DNA of 64,000 nucleotides from an uncultured Paracoccaceae bacterium (GTDB lineage Bacteria > Pseudomonadota > Alphaproteobacteria > Rhodobacterales > Rhodobacteraceae). The position numbers were made by a program, and so were the translations under genes. The stretch spans positions 62,001 to 126,000 of the forward strand of contig CANMQO010000003.1 in assembly GCA_947500055.1 (NCBI GenBank), read 5' to 3'. Position 1 is the first letter of the stretch; each line of letters begins with the position of its first letter. The notes beneath the pieces were generated by a model. The model saw only the letters and a list, made by a program, of their open reading frames with translations, was not told the origin of the DNA and did no database searches. Below, piece after piece: positions 46,048 through 55,185 of this stretch.

Positions 46048-47280
46048 TCAGCCCTTCCACCACCGGCGTGGTTCCACGTTCTCAGGCAAGGTGTTTGCAT
46101 CAATTGTGCGCACCTCGTCATAGATTTCCTGATATGTATCCAGACCACCGGACCAGCCGTTCAGTCGTTCACGCCACTGTTCCCAAAGCTGCGGCTGGAA
46201 CTCGGGCGAGCACATTTCCTCGGCCTTGCGGATTTCTTCGGCTGACAGGAACGCGTTGCGCACATTGTTCTGGGCAAAGATTGTTCCAGGCAGTTGTGGA
46301 TCCGACTGGCCAACAGTGTTGATCAGCGCAACCTCGTTCGCTGCCTGCACATGCGTCTGCGCCCAGTAGGACGATTCCATCACGGCATCCTGCAGATAGC
46401 CATCCAGACTATCAAAAACGGATGCGGACATCGCAGTATGCTCTGTCCCGCAGAAGAAGTTCAGATGCACCGACTGCGACACCACTGGCGCCATGTTGGC
46501 ATAGGCCACAGCGGACGCCCATGTTTCTGCACCGTCGATCAGGCCCTGCTTGAGACCGTCAAGCGTTTCCTCCCAAGCCACCGGCACCGGGTTGAGGTTC
46601 AGCGCTTCCATCGCGATCCGGCCAAGCTGTGTACCTGTGACACGGTTCTTTGTGCCCGCCAGTTCATCAATCGATGTCACTGTCGGCTTGTCTTCGAAGT
46701 TCAGGCCCAACTGGATGCCGCGCAGTTCGGCGTGGCTGAACAGGAATTTCAGGCCGTGACGTTTCTCATAGGGTTCGCGCAGCAACGCCATGGAAGCAGG
46801 CGAATAGAGGAAATGATACTGGTCCGCGCGGTTCCGGAACATGTAAGCATAGTCCAGAACGTTCAGATAAGGCGCGCCACCGGCAGAGTTCTGGGTGGAT
46901 GCCGCATAGATATCAACGATCCCCTGCTGCGTTTTTTCAACACAAGATGTCTGACCGCAGATCTGATTGTCGCCGATGAACTCAATCCGAATCTCTCCGT
47001 CCGTGCGGCTTTCAAGGTCGCGCGCAAATTCCAATGCACCGGCCCGCTCAATCAGCAGGTTGCGCGCATTAAAGCCCGCAGCGCCGAATTTCAGTGTGAA
47101 TTTGGCGTCTTTTGCGAACCGGCGCTCATATGTCGATTCAGCCGCAGACGCCAAGTTTGCAAGGCTCATCGCCCCCCCGAACGTGCCCGCCGCCATAAGC
47201 GTAGAGCTCATCCCGTATTGACCGGCCAGCTTGAACAGATCTCGCCGTGAAATACCGCTCAGTTTATCTCCAACTTTCAT
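46048..47280 (-). CDS. TRAP transporter substrate-binding protein (DctP)
   Basis: 410 residues, with a Tat-type signal, SRRDLFKLAGQYGMSSTLMA, at the N-terminus. The TRAP-binding fold includes RDLESRTDGEIRIEFIGDNQI, the conserved Arg region ELAGTKNRVTGTQLGRIAMEALN and GLIDGAETWASA. It binds the solute in the periplasm. A strong GGAGGAAAGT site precedes ATG 47280. It heads the operon dctP-dctQ-dctM-iclR and is divergent from a GMC dehydrogenase gene. Confidence 0.93.
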   Translation of the reverse strand: MKVGDKLSGISRRDLFKLAGQYGMSSTLMAAGTFGGAMSLANLASAAESTYERRFAKDAKFTLKFGAAGFNARNLLIERAGALEFARDLESRTDGEIRIEFIGDNQICGQTSCVEKTQQGIVDIYAASTQNSAGGAPYLNVLDYAYMFRNRADQYHFLYSPASMALLREPYEKRHGLKFLFSHAELRGIQLGLNFEDKPTVTSIDELAGTKNRVTGTQLGRIAMEALNLNPVPVAWEETLDGLKQGLIDGAETWASAVAYANMAPVVSQSVHLNFFCGTEHTAMSASVFDSLDGYLQDAVMESSYWAQTHVQAANEVALINTVGQSDPQLPGTIFAQNNVRNAFLSAEEIRKAEEMCSPEFQPQLWEQWRERLNGWSGGLDTYQEIYDEVRTIDANTLPENVEPRRWWKG

Positions 47281-47309
47281 ACTTTCCTCCCAGTTGCATA
47301 ATTATTGAG

Positions 47310-47339
47310 ACTATTAGTTTCAAAAAAGACTAGTATAGT
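47310..47339. promoter_or_regulatory. Inverted repeat in the dctP/GMC divergent promoter
   Basis: ACTATTAGT (47310-47318) and ACTAGTATAGT (47329-47339) are imperfect inverted copies separated by 10 bases in the 106-base region between the divergent genes. It is a plausible operator for the IclR regulator of this cluster (inference). Confidence 0.4.
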
Positions 47340-47386
47340 TGTGACGATCTGCATAGGTTTTTTTTACGGTAAGGGAGATTCTGGAC

Positions 47387-48982
47387 GTGGAAGCGGACTT
47401 CATCATCGTTGGGGCGGGATCTGCCGGGTGCGTTTTGGCCAATCGGCTCAGCGAAAATCCCGGCCATAAGGTCATCCTGCTGGAGGCCGGTGGCCGCGAT
47501 CTGAACCCTTGGATTCACATCCCCGTCGGTTATTTCAAGACGATCCATAACCCCAAGGTCGACTGGTGCTACAAGACCGAACCCGATCCGGGCCTGAATG
47601 GCCGATCCATCGAATGGCCCCGCGGCAAGGTGTTGGGCGGTTCATCATCGCTGAACGGTCTGCTTTATGTCCGTGGCCAGCCGCAGGATTATGACCGCTG
47701 GCGGCAGATGGGTAATACCGGCTGGGGCTGGGATGATGTGCTGCCGCTGTTCAAACGGGCCGAACGTAACGAACGCGGCGCCGATGAATATCATGGTGAT
47801 CAGGGCCCGCTTTCCGTGTCCAACATGCGCATTCAGCGTCCGATCACCGATGCATGGGTCGCTGCCGCTCAATCCGCGGGATACAAGTTCAACCCCGATT
47901 ATAACGGTGCCGATCAGGAAGGCGTTGGGTTCTTTCAACTGACCTCCCGCAACGGGCGGCGTTGCAGTGCGGCAGTGGCCTATCTCAACCCGATCAAATC
48001 CCGCGAAAACCTGCAGATCATTACCCATGCGCAGGTCGAAAAGGTCGTGATTGATGGCAAACGCGCCACTGGTGTGACCTACGTCGACCGCAGCGGCAAC
48101 AAGCAAACCGTCACCGCCCGCAAGGAAGTCATCCTGTCAGGAGGGGCCATCAATTCACCACAAATCCTGATGCTCTCGGGCATTGGGGAGGCTGAACAAC
48201 TGATGGAACAGGGCCTTAGAGTGGTGCAGGACCTGCCCGGTGTGGGCAAGAACCTGCAGGACCATTTGCAAGCCCGGCTGGTCTATAAATGCAATGAACC
48301 CACGCTGAATGATGAGGTCGCATCGCTATTCGGGCAGGCCAGGATCGGGCTGAAATATCTGATGTTCCGCGCAGGGCCGATGACCATGGCTGCCAGCCTT
48401 GCCACTGGTTTCATGAAAACCCGCGAGGATGTGGAAACGCCCGATATCCAATTCCACGTGCAACCACTGTCGGCCGAAAATCCCGGCAAGGGGGCCGACA
48501 AATTCTCGGCGTTCACGATGTCGGTCTGTCAGCTGCGCCCCGAAAGCCGGGGCGAGATCAGATTGCAAGGTGCGGACCCAAAGACTTACCCCAAGATCAT
48601 TCCCAACTACCTGTCGACCGAGACCGATTGCCGGACAATCGTGGCCGGGGTCAATATCGCCCGAACGATTGCGCGGCATGCGCCGCTCACCTCAAAAATC
48701 TCGGAGGAGTTCCGCCCGCATGCCGATCTGGATATGGATGATTACGACGCCACGCTGGATTGGGCGCGCAATAATACGGCGTCGATTTACCACCCGACTG
48801 GCACCTGCAAGATGGGTCAGGGCAAGGATGCTGTTGTTGATGAACGGCTGCGTGTGCATGGCATCGCCGGGTTGCGCGTGGCTGACTGTGCCATCATGCC
48901 GGAAATCGTGTCCGGCAACACCAACGCCCCCGCCATCATGATTGGCGAAAAGGCATCTGATCTGGTACTGCAGGACCTTTGA
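47387..48982 (+). CDS. GMC family alcohol/choline dehydrogenase-like flavoprotein
   Basis: 531 residues from GTG 47387, preceded by AAGGGAG. The FAD motif [20 protein letters not shown], the PROSITE-type GMC segments [20 protein letters not shown] and [16 protein letters not shown], and the C-terminal [11 protein letters not shown] (catalytic His) are present. Substrate unknown, probably an alcohol or glycol imported by the adjacent TRAP transporter. Its stop codon directly abuts the stop of the convergent Gfo/Idh gene. Confidence 0.93.
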   Translation: MEADFIIVGAGSAGCVLANRLSENPGHKVILLEAGGRDLNPWIHIPVGYFKTIHNPKVDWCYKTEPDPGLNGRSIEWPRGKVLGGSSSLNGLLYVRGQPQDYDRWRQMGNTGWGWDDVLPLFKRAERNERGADEYHGDQGPLSVSNMRIQRPITDAWVAAAQSAGYKFNPDYNGADQEGVGFFQLTSRNGRRCSAAVAYLNPIKSRENLQIITHAQVEKVVIDGKRATGVTYVDRSGNKQTVTARKEVILSGGAINSPQILMLSGIGEAEQLMEQGLRVVQDLPGVGKNLQDHLQARLVYKCNEPTLNDEVASLFGQARIGLKYLMFRAGPMTMAASLATGFMKTREDVETPDIQFHVQPLSAENPGKGADKFSAFTMSVCQLRPESRGEIRLQGADPKTYPKIIPNYLSTETDCRTIVAGVNIARTIARHAPLTSKISEEFRPHADLDMDDYDATLDWARNNTASIYHPTGTCKMGQGKDAVVDERLRVHGIAGLRVADCAIMPEIVSGNTNAPAIMIGEKASDLVLQDL

Positions 48983-50119
48983 TCAAAGCGTGACCCAGGC
49001 GGCGTTATCTTGCGATGACGTCACGCAGGCATTGATAAACCGCATCCCAGCCATGCCCGCATCGATGCCTGGCAGCAGCCCCATGGCCACATTGCGTGAC
49101 GCACCGCCTTGAACCGCGCGGATCGCATCCGCAGCCTCCGCGTAGATATTGGCGAAACCTTCCAGATAACCCTCCGGATGGCCGGGGGGGATGCGACTGG
49201 CAGCGGCAGCTGCTTCACCCGTGCCTGCCCCGCCACGCGTCAGCAGTCGTTTGGGTTCCCCATAGGGTGTGAACCACAGGTAGTTGGGGTCCTCCTGCGC
49301 CCATTCCAGACCGCCTTTGGACCCGTAAACCCGCAGTTTCAGCCCGTTTTCATTGCCCGGTGCCACCTGACTGGACCATAACATGCCCCGCGCCCCGCCC
49401 GCGAAGCGCAGCAAGATATGGGCGTTGTCATCCAACTGCCGCCCCGGACCGAAACTGTGCAGATCGGCAGCAAGGCTTTCGCCCTCCAGCCCGGTGACGA
49501 AACAGGCCAGGTTATAGGCATGGGTGCCGATATCGCCGACAGACCCACCTGCCCCGGACCGCGCCGGGTCCGTGCGCCATTCGGCCTGTTTCAGCCCTTC
49601 ATCCTCCAACGCTGTGGTCAGCCAATCCTGCGGGTACTCCGCCTGCACAACCCGGATATCACCCAGTTCACCATCTGCGATCATGGCGCGGGCCTGCCGG
49701 ATCATCGGATAACCGGTATAGTTATGGGTCAGCACAAAGAGCGCATCGGAACCCGCCACGGCTGCCTGCATCGCGTCGGCATCTGCCATCGTAGCGGTCA
49801 GGGGTTTGTCGCAGATGACGTGAATGCCCTGTTCCAAAAACGCCTTGGCCGCCGGGTAATGCACATGGTTGGGGGTGACGATGGCCACAGCCTCAATCCC
49901 GTCGTCGCGCGCGGCCTCTGCCGCTGCCATCTCGGCGAAACTGTCATAGGAGCGCGGAACGCCCAGCGCTGCTGCACTGGTGCGCGCCTTTTCGGGGGTG
50001 GACGATAGCGCCCCCGCCACCAATTCAAAGCGGTCGTCGATACGCGACGCGATCCGGTGCACCCCGCCGATAAAGGCGTCATTGCCGCCACCCACCATGC
50101 CCAAACGAATACGCGCCAT
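48983..50119 (-). CDS. Gfo/Idh/MocA family oxidoreductase
   Basis: 378 residues from ATG 50119. The N-terminal Rossmann motif is [52 protein letters not shown] with the EKP-type (here DKP) Lys follows, and [20 protein letters not shown] contains the conserved Asp and His. It should oxidise or reduce a sugar or polyol with NAD(P). It lies one base after the sugar isomerase gene and is the last gene of the xylA operon. Confidence 0.92.
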   Translation of the reverse strand: MARIRLGMVGGGNDAFIGGVHRIASRIDDRFELVAGALSSTPEKARTSAAALGVPRSYDSFAEMAAAEAARDDGIEAVAIVTPNHVHYPAAKAFLEQGIHVICDKPLTATMADADAMQAAVAGSDALFVLTHNYTGYPMIRQARAMIADGELGDIRVVQAEYPQDWLTTALEDEGLKQAEWRTDPARSGAGGSVGDIGTHAYNLACFVTGLEGESLAADLHSFGPGRQLDDNAHILLRFAGGARGMLWSSQVAPGNENGLKLRVYGSKGGLEWAQEDPNYLWFTPYGEPKRLLTRGGAGTGEAAAAASRIPPGHPEGYLEGFANIYAEAADAIRAVQGGASRNVAMGLLPGIDAGMAGMRFINACVTSSQDNAAWVTL

Positions 50120-50120
50120 A

Positions 50121-51176
50121 TCAGTCAATCCCCAGCATTTTGCGGTTGGCTGCATCATCCGTGCCACTATCGGCGAAGTCATCGAAGGCTTTGTCGGTCA
50201 CGCGGATGATGTGATCCTTGACGAATTGCGCACCTTCTCGCGCGCCGTCCTCTGGATGTTTCAGGCAGCATTCCCACTCTACCACGGCCCAGCCATCAAA
50301 ATTGTTGGCGCTGAGCTTGGAAAAGATCGCCCCGAAATCGACCTGCCCATCGCCAAGACTGCGGAACCGCCCAGCGCGGTCGACCCATGACTGATAGCCG
50401 CCATAGACGCCTTGCCGCCCGGTTGGGTTGAACTCAGCATCCTTGACGTGGAACATCTTGATCCGGTCCTTGTAGATGTCGATATGGTCCAGATAGTCGA
50501 GGCATTGCAGCACGTAATGGCTCGGATCATAGAGCATATTGGCACGGGCATGTCCGCCGACACGATCCAAAAACATCTCGAACGTTACACCGTCGTGCAA
50601 ATCCTCGCCCGGGTGGATTTCATAGCAGATATCGACGCCGTTCGCCTCCGCATGATCCAGAATGGGCCGCCAGCGTTTCGCCAATTCGTCAAACGCGGCC
50701 TCCACCAGACCGGCGGGCCGTTGCGGCCACGGGTAGATATAGGGCCAGGCCAAAGCGCCGGAAAAAGTGGCCATGCTGCCGATGCCCATATGGGCCGACG
50801 CGGTGATCGCCTTTTTCACCTGATCCACCGCCCAGACTTGCCGGCCCTTGGGGTTGCCCTGCACAGAAGGGGCCGCGAACCCGTCAAAGGCCGTGTCATA
50901 GGCCGGGTGAACCGCCACTAACTGCCCTTGCAGGTGAGTCGACAGTTCGGTCACTTCGATGCCGTTCTGGGCTGCCTGCCCCTTGAACGTATCGCAGTAA
51001 TCCTTGCTGTCTGCGGCCTTGTCGAGATCGAAGAAGCGCGCGTCCCATGACGGCACCTGCACGCCTTTATACCCGCAATCGGCAGCCCATTTGGTGATGC
51101 CATCCCAACTGTCGAATGGCGCCTCGTCCCCGGCGAATTGCGCCAGAAACAGTGCCGGGCCTTTAATGGTTTTCAT
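50121..51176 (-). CDS. Sugar phosphate isomerase/epimerase (xylose isomerase-like TIM barrel)
   Basis: 351 residues from ATG 51176. The TIM-barrel AP-endonuclease-2 fold is shown by GVDICYEIHPGEDLHDGVTFEMF, ANMLYDPSHYVLQ, MFHVKDAEFNPTG and WAVVEWECCLKHPEDGA, with metal-binding Glu, Asp and His residues. It probably epimerises or isomerises a sugar, keto sugar or inositol-like compound. It lies between xylA and the Gfo/Idh/MocA gene, which suggests one pathway. Confidence 0.9.
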   Translation of the reverse strand: MKTIKGPALFLAQFAGDEAPFDSWDGITKWAADCGYKGVQVPSWDARFFDLDKAADSKDYCDTFKGQAAQNGIEVTELSTHLQGQLVAVHPAYDTAFDGFAAPSVQGNPKGRQVWAVDQVKKAITASAHMGIGSMATFSGALAWPYIYPWPQRPAGLVEAAFDELAKRWRPILDHAEANGVDICYEIHPGEDLHDGVTFEMFLDRVGGHARANMLYDPSHYVLQCLDYLDHIDIYKDRIKMFHVKDAEFNPTGRQGVYGGYQSWVDRAGRFRSLGDGQVDFGAIFSKLSANNFDGWAVVEWECCLKHPEDGAREGAQFVKDHIIRVTDKAFDDFADSGTDDAANRKMLGID

Positions 51177-51195
51177 GATTTTTTCCCTGTTGGCT

Positions 51196-52500
51196 TTAGA
51201 CGAAGCGATTGACGATGTTTTCCAGAATTTCCTGCCGCCCGGAACGGGGTTGCGGGTTGATCCCGTCCGCCTCGACCTTTGCCGCAATCGTCTCCAGATC
51301 ACTGTTCAGCATGTCCTGCGCAGCCGAGGATTGCCAGCCTGCGTAGCGCTCCGCACGCATTGTTTCCAGCGTGCCATCCTCCAGCATGGCCGCCGCCGCT
51401 TTCAACCCGCGCGCGCAGACATCCATGGCCCCGGCATGGGCCGCGATCAGGTCGGCTGGGTCAAGCGACTGGCGCCGCAGCTTGGCATCGAAATTCGTGC
51501 CACCGGTCGTGAAGCCACCCGCCTTGAGGATTTCGTAATAGGCCAGCGCGACCTCTGGCACATTATTGGGGAACTGATCGGTGTCCCAGCCGGATTGGTA
51601 ATCATTCCGGTTCATGTCGATCGACCCAAGGATGCCGTGGGTCGCTGCCATGGCGATTTCATGTTCGAATGAATGGCCCGCCAGAATTGCGTGCCCCTGT
51701 TCGATATTCATCTTTACATCATTTTCCAGCCCGTATTTCTTGAGGAACCCATAGACCGTGGACACGTCATAGTCATATTGATGTTTGGACGGTTCCTGCG
51801 GTTTTGGTTCCAGCAGAATGGTGCCTTTGAACCCGATCTTGTGTTTGTAGTCGACGACCATCGACAGGAAGCGGCCCATTTGGTCCAATTCCTGACCGAG
51901 GTTGGTATTCAGCAGGGTTTCATACCCTTCGCGCCCACCCCAGAGCACGTAGTTTTCGCCGCCCAGCCGGTGGGTCGCGTCCATGCATAGCTTTACCGTC
52001 GCTGCCGACCAGGCAAACACATCCGGGTCGGGGTTGGTGGAGGCGCCAGACATGAAGCGCCGGTGCGAAAACAGATTGGCGGTGCCCCAGAGGAGGCGCG
52101 TTTTTGATGTTTCCATCTTGGCGGCAAAAACATCAATGATCTCTTCGAAATTGCGGCGGCTTTCGGCGAATGTGTCGCCTTCGGGTCGGATATCCGCGTC
52201 ATGGAAGCAGAAAAACGGCACGCCCAGAATATCGAACATCTCAAAGGCGACATCGGCCTTGAGCCGCGCCAGTTCCATCGTGTCACCAAACCACGGCCGG
52301 TCGAATGTCTGTCCGCCAAACGGATCACCACCGGGCCACGCAAAGCTGTGCCAATAGGCAACAGCGAAACGCAGATGATCCTCCATCCTTTTACCCAACA
52401 CGACCTCATCCGGGTTGTAGTGGCGAAAGGCCAGATCACTGCTTTCGGGGGCATAAGACAGCGGCGATTGATCACCAAAGAAGCTGATTGATTTGGTCAT
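51196..52500 (-). CDS. xylA: Xylose isomerase
   Basis: 434 residues. It converts D-xylose to D-xylulose with divalent metal. Signatures: [26 protein letters not shown] (catalytic His and Asp), [20 protein letters not shown] and [19 protein letters not shown]. The metal-binding Glu and Asp residues appear intact. It overlaps the lacI-type gene by 4 bases and precedes the sugar isomerase gene by 19 bases. No xylulokinase gene is nearby. Confidence 0.96.
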   Translation of the reverse strand: MTKSISFFGDQSPLSYAPESSDLAFRHYNPDEVVLGKRMEDHLRFAVAYWHSFAWPGGDPFGGQTFDRPWFGDTMELARLKADVAFEMFDILGVPFFCFHDADIRPEGDTFAESRRNFEEIIDVFAAKMETSKTRLLWGTANLFSHRRFMSGASTNPDPDVFAWSAATVKLCMDATHRLGGENYVLWGGREGYETLLNTNLGQELDQMGRFLSMVVDYKHKIGFKGTILLEPKPQEPSKHQYDYDVSTVYGFLKKYGLENDVKMNIEQGHAILAGHSFEHEIAMAATHGILGSIDMNRNDYQSGWDTDQFPNNVPEVALAYYEILKAGGFTTGGTNFDAKLRRQSLDPADLIAAHAGAMDVCARGLKAAAAMLEDGTLETMRAERYAGWQSSAAQDMLNSDLETIAAKVEADGINPQPRSGRQEILENIVNRFV

Positions 52501-53537
52501 TGGGGCGGTTCCTGTTCTGGCAATGGGGGAAGATTGTCGCGGAGGTAGATTGTCGGCAAAATCGGTTTGATAGGCGGCGGCGGGACATTGTCGATCAATG
52601 CCCGCATCAGGGCGAGGGCTGCGTCAACCTCCTCTTCAGGACGTTGGTCAATCACGTAATGGATCAAGCCATCGCAAAGCGCCGAGCGCGAAAGGCACAC
52701 CAGTTCATGCAGGGCCACAATGGGCCGTAATGATTGGGCCCTTATTGCCTGGATCAGACCATTATTTCCGGCTCCTATGCTGTAGATGGCTGTCAGATCG
52801 GGGTTGTCAGCAAGGCTGATCGTCATCGCCTTTGCGATCAATACACTATCATCGCGCCCTTCGATCAGATCTGGCATGGTTATGGTTGGAAAATCGGCTG
52901 TAATCACTTGCCGAAATCCAGCCAGCCGATCCCGATGGTCGCGGGCTGTCAGATCACCAGCGACCACTTGCAGCCTGCCAGCTTGACCAGCATGGGCCAT
53001 GCCCAGAAGACGCGCCGCCGTCCGACCCGCTGCTATATTATCAATGCCGATATACGCGTTGCGATGATCGCGGGGCAGGTCAGATATCAATGAGACAACA
53101 GGTGTTCCCAGAGATCGCAATGCTGTTAGTTCGGGCGCGAGACCCTGCACATCCAACCCAACCACAGCAACGCCATCGATTTTCTGCCCGTAAAGATTGG
53201 CAAGCTGCGTGCGCAGGGCCTTCTCGTTGAAGGCGGGAACGTCGATCTGTTCAAGCATGGTGTTGCGTTGATCTTGATCCCGCGCCGAAATGATCCCCCG
53301 GATTTTCTGGAAAAAGGCATTCGGCCCGTCAGGCAAAAGAAACACAAAGCGATATGTTCTTCTCTGCGACAGGTTCGCGGCTGCGACATTGCGGACATAA
53401 CCCAGTTGCGCGACGGCGTCGTTGACCTTGCGCGCTGCCTTTTCGGATACCCGGCTACGTTGGTTCACAACGCGATCGGCCGTCGCATAGGACACCCCTG
53501 CCAAGCGCGCCACATCTGATAATGTCGATGAAACCAA
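52497..53537 (-). CDS. LacI family transcriptional regulator
   Basis: 346 residues. The N-terminal HTH is [35 protein letters not shown], followed by the periplasmic-binding-protein-like effector domain ([18 protein letters not shown] and [18 protein letters not shown]). It heads the operon with xylA, so it is probably an autoregulated repressor or activator responding to the sugar of this pathway. Confidence 0.94.
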   Translation of the reverse strand: MVSSTLSDVARLAGVSYATADRVVNQRSRVSEKAARKVNDAVAQLGYVRNVAAANLSQRRTYRFVFLLPDGPNAFFQKIRGIISARDQDQRNTMLEQIDVPAFNEKALRTQLANLYGQKIDGVAVVGLDVQGLAPELTALRSLGTPVVSLISDLPRDHRNAYIGIDNIAAGRTAARLLGMAHAGQAGRLQVVAGDLTARDHRDRLAGFRQVITADFPTITMPDLIEGRDDSVLIAKAMTISLADNPDLTAIYSIGAGNNGLIQAIRAQSLRPIVALHELVCLSRSALCDGLIHYVIDQRPEEEVDAALALMRALIDNVPPPPIKPILPTIYLRDNLPPLPEQEPPQ

Positions 53538-53599
53538 TCTATCCCCTATATGCCCGATGCTGGTTGGTCAGCATGGTAAAGCAATTCTGATATACGTCT

Positions 53600-53614
53600 A
53601 TCATTTTGAACGAT
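53600..53614. promoter_or_regulatory. Candidate LacI-type operator
   Basis: ATCATTTTGAACGAT is a 15-base near-palindrome (ATC-x-TT ... AA-x-GAT), 63 bases upstream of the lacI-type start. LacI family operators are often of this size; assignment is by position only. Confidence 0.3.
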
Positions 53615-53662
53615 TGCTTGTCGTGTTTTGATTGGGATGGCCGTGCGGGCAGTGCTTGAACA

Positions 53663-53690
53663 GAAAAAAGGGACCGGCAGAGCCGGTCCC
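53663..53690 (-). terminator. Terminator of the LysM-TRAP fusion gene
   Basis: On the minus strand, a perfect 9-bp stem (GGGACCGGC with GCCGGTCCC) around a 3-base loop is followed by TTTTTTCTG. It lies 28 bases after the fusion gene's stop and isolates it from lacI. Confidence 0.92.
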
Positions 53691-53718
53691 ATTCATTTCA
53701 TCGCAGTCTTCGTGTAGT

Positions 53719-55068
53719 TTATTCGAAGATCAATCTGTCCTGAAGTGATGCAAGATCGCTGCGATATGCATTGACAGCATCTGTGCCCGGAATGCCCAGC
53801 GCGTCAGCCGCTGCTTTCCAGCCTTCCAAACGCGCCGCCGAATAGCTTTCGAGCTCTGCCAGAAGTGCGTCATCTGCCTTGATTGCGTTCAGACCGGTAT
53901 CAAGCATATGTAACCGGTGGCCGTTGTCGAAAGCATCCCATGATGCGGAACGGCTTGCCAGACGCTCGCCCGAGATGTCCCAGATTGCCTGACGGTCCTG
54001 TTCAGAGATTTGCGCCCATGCTTCATTTGACAACACGACCGAGAAGGTTGGCGTATACATGCCGTTGGGTACCTCTGTCACGGTCCGATCATCAGTCCAA
54101 ACGCCAGCGGCACGCGCGGCGCCATGCGCCATGAAGAACGTCAACGTTCCGTTGCTTTCTTCGTTGAAGGCTGACAAACGCATTGTGACTTCGTCACGCA
54201 CCGCGGCCGGACCACGTGTGTCGAGACCTTCGAAGTAAGGTACGGCGTAGTTGTTCTTGGCCGCGATTTCATCCCCCAACACAACGGGTTCATCGCTCAA
54301 CCGCCAAATATGTGCTGCAGGCGCTGCGATGAAGCCAAGAAGGTGAGCATCATCAAAATAATCTGTCTGCGACAGATATGTATCATGCAGGCGCCACATG
54401 GACACGGCAGTTTGTTCGGCAGATCCGCCCATCAGGGGAAGCATTGGCAGTTGCAAAAGCGGATGCGAGGCGCTCAGGTCACCGTTAAAGATATAGGTCC
54501 CGTCAACCTGTCCCGAGGTTACAAGGTCGTATTGGTCGCGCGGATTGCGGTTCATGACATCAGGATCGATGAACTGGACCCGCCCTTCGGTCACTTCGGT
54601 GATCTCGGCGAGATACAGATCAATAATCCCGCTATTCATGATGAATTTCGGGGCCGACGTCTTGTTGAAGGTCAGTGTCAGCGGATCAGCGTTTGAGGCT
54701 TGTTCGACCTCTTGCTCGGTCTGGCTGACTGTGACGGCCTCAACCTCTTCCGCGACCGTCGGTTCTTCGGCAGGAACTGCGGCGGTTGTTGTTGCTTCCT
54801 GACCAGGGGGGCAAGGTATTTGCAACTTCTGGCCGATCAGGATCAGGTTGGGGTTGGATCCGATCGTGGCGGTATTCGCCTCGAAAATGGTCGTATAGGC
54901 CCGGCTGGTGCCATAGGCCCGCGAACTGATTTGCCCCAGCGTGTCGCCGGAAACAACTGTATAGATCTGACCGCATTGAATGGTCGCGCCGCTGTTCTGC
55001 CCAGCGGCAGCGAACGGAAACAACGATGCGATGAATGCGGTAGCGAAACTTTTCGTATAAAACGTCAT
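53719..55068 (-). CDS. LysM domain fused to a TRAP-type solute-binding protein
   Basis: 449 residues, with a signal peptide (about 1-23, IASLFPFAAAGQ). A LysM peptidoglycan-binding domain follows at about 36-84 (YTVVSGDTLGQISSRAYG), bounded by Cys32 and Cys86. Next comes an acidic linker (about 90-128), then a DctP-like TRAP-binding domain (about 130-449, with FIMNSGIIDLYLAEITEVTEG and TFSVVLSNEAWAQIS). No TRAP permease gene adjoins it. It could bind its solute while held at the cell wall. The gene is a single transcription unit with a strong terminator. Confidence 0.88.
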   Translation of the reverse strand: MTFYTKSFATAFIASLFPFAAAGQNSGATIQCGQIYTVVSGDTLGQISSRAYGTSRAYTTIFEANTATIGSNPNLILIGQKLQIPCPPGQEATTTAAVPAEEPTVAEEVEAVTVSQTEQEVEQASNADPLTLTFNKTSAPKFIMNSGIIDLYLAEITEVTEGRVQFIDPDVMNRNPRDQYDLVTSGQVDGTYIFNGDLSASHPLLQLPMLPLMGGSAEQTAVSMWRLHDTYLSQTDYFDDAHLLGFIAAPAAHIWRLSDEPVVLGDEIAAKNNYAVPYFEGLDTRGPAAVRDEVTMRLSAFNEESNGTLTFFMAHGAARAAGVWTDDRTVTEVPNGMYTPTFSVVLSNEAWAQISEQDRQAIWDISGERLASRSASWDAFDNGHRLHMLDTGLNAIKADDALLAELESYSAARLEGWKAAADALGIPGTDAVNAYRSDLASLQDRLIFE

Positions 55069-55082
55069 AACTAGTACTCCAA

Positions 55083-55115
55083 ACGCCCCCGCGTCACCCT
55101 TAAACGCAGGGGCGT
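55083..55115 (-). terminator. Terminator-like hairpin after the photolyase gene
   Basis: On the minus strand ACGCCCCTGCGT and ACGCGGGGGCGT form a 12-bp stem with one G-T pair around a 9-base loop, followed by TTTGG. It lies about 70 bases after the photolyase stop and 14 bases upstream of the LysM-fusion start. Confidence 0.65.
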
Positions 55116-55185
55116 AAATTTCAAACTAATTTTCAATCATTTGCGCCGGTATGTGGCGAAAGGACGACAACAGCAGCGCATCGCG

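Noticed and set aside
46294..47250. A 318-codon plus-strand frame opposite dctP
   Set aside because: The minus-strand TRAP-binding protein has a Tat signal and strong ribosome-binding site; the opposite frame has neither.
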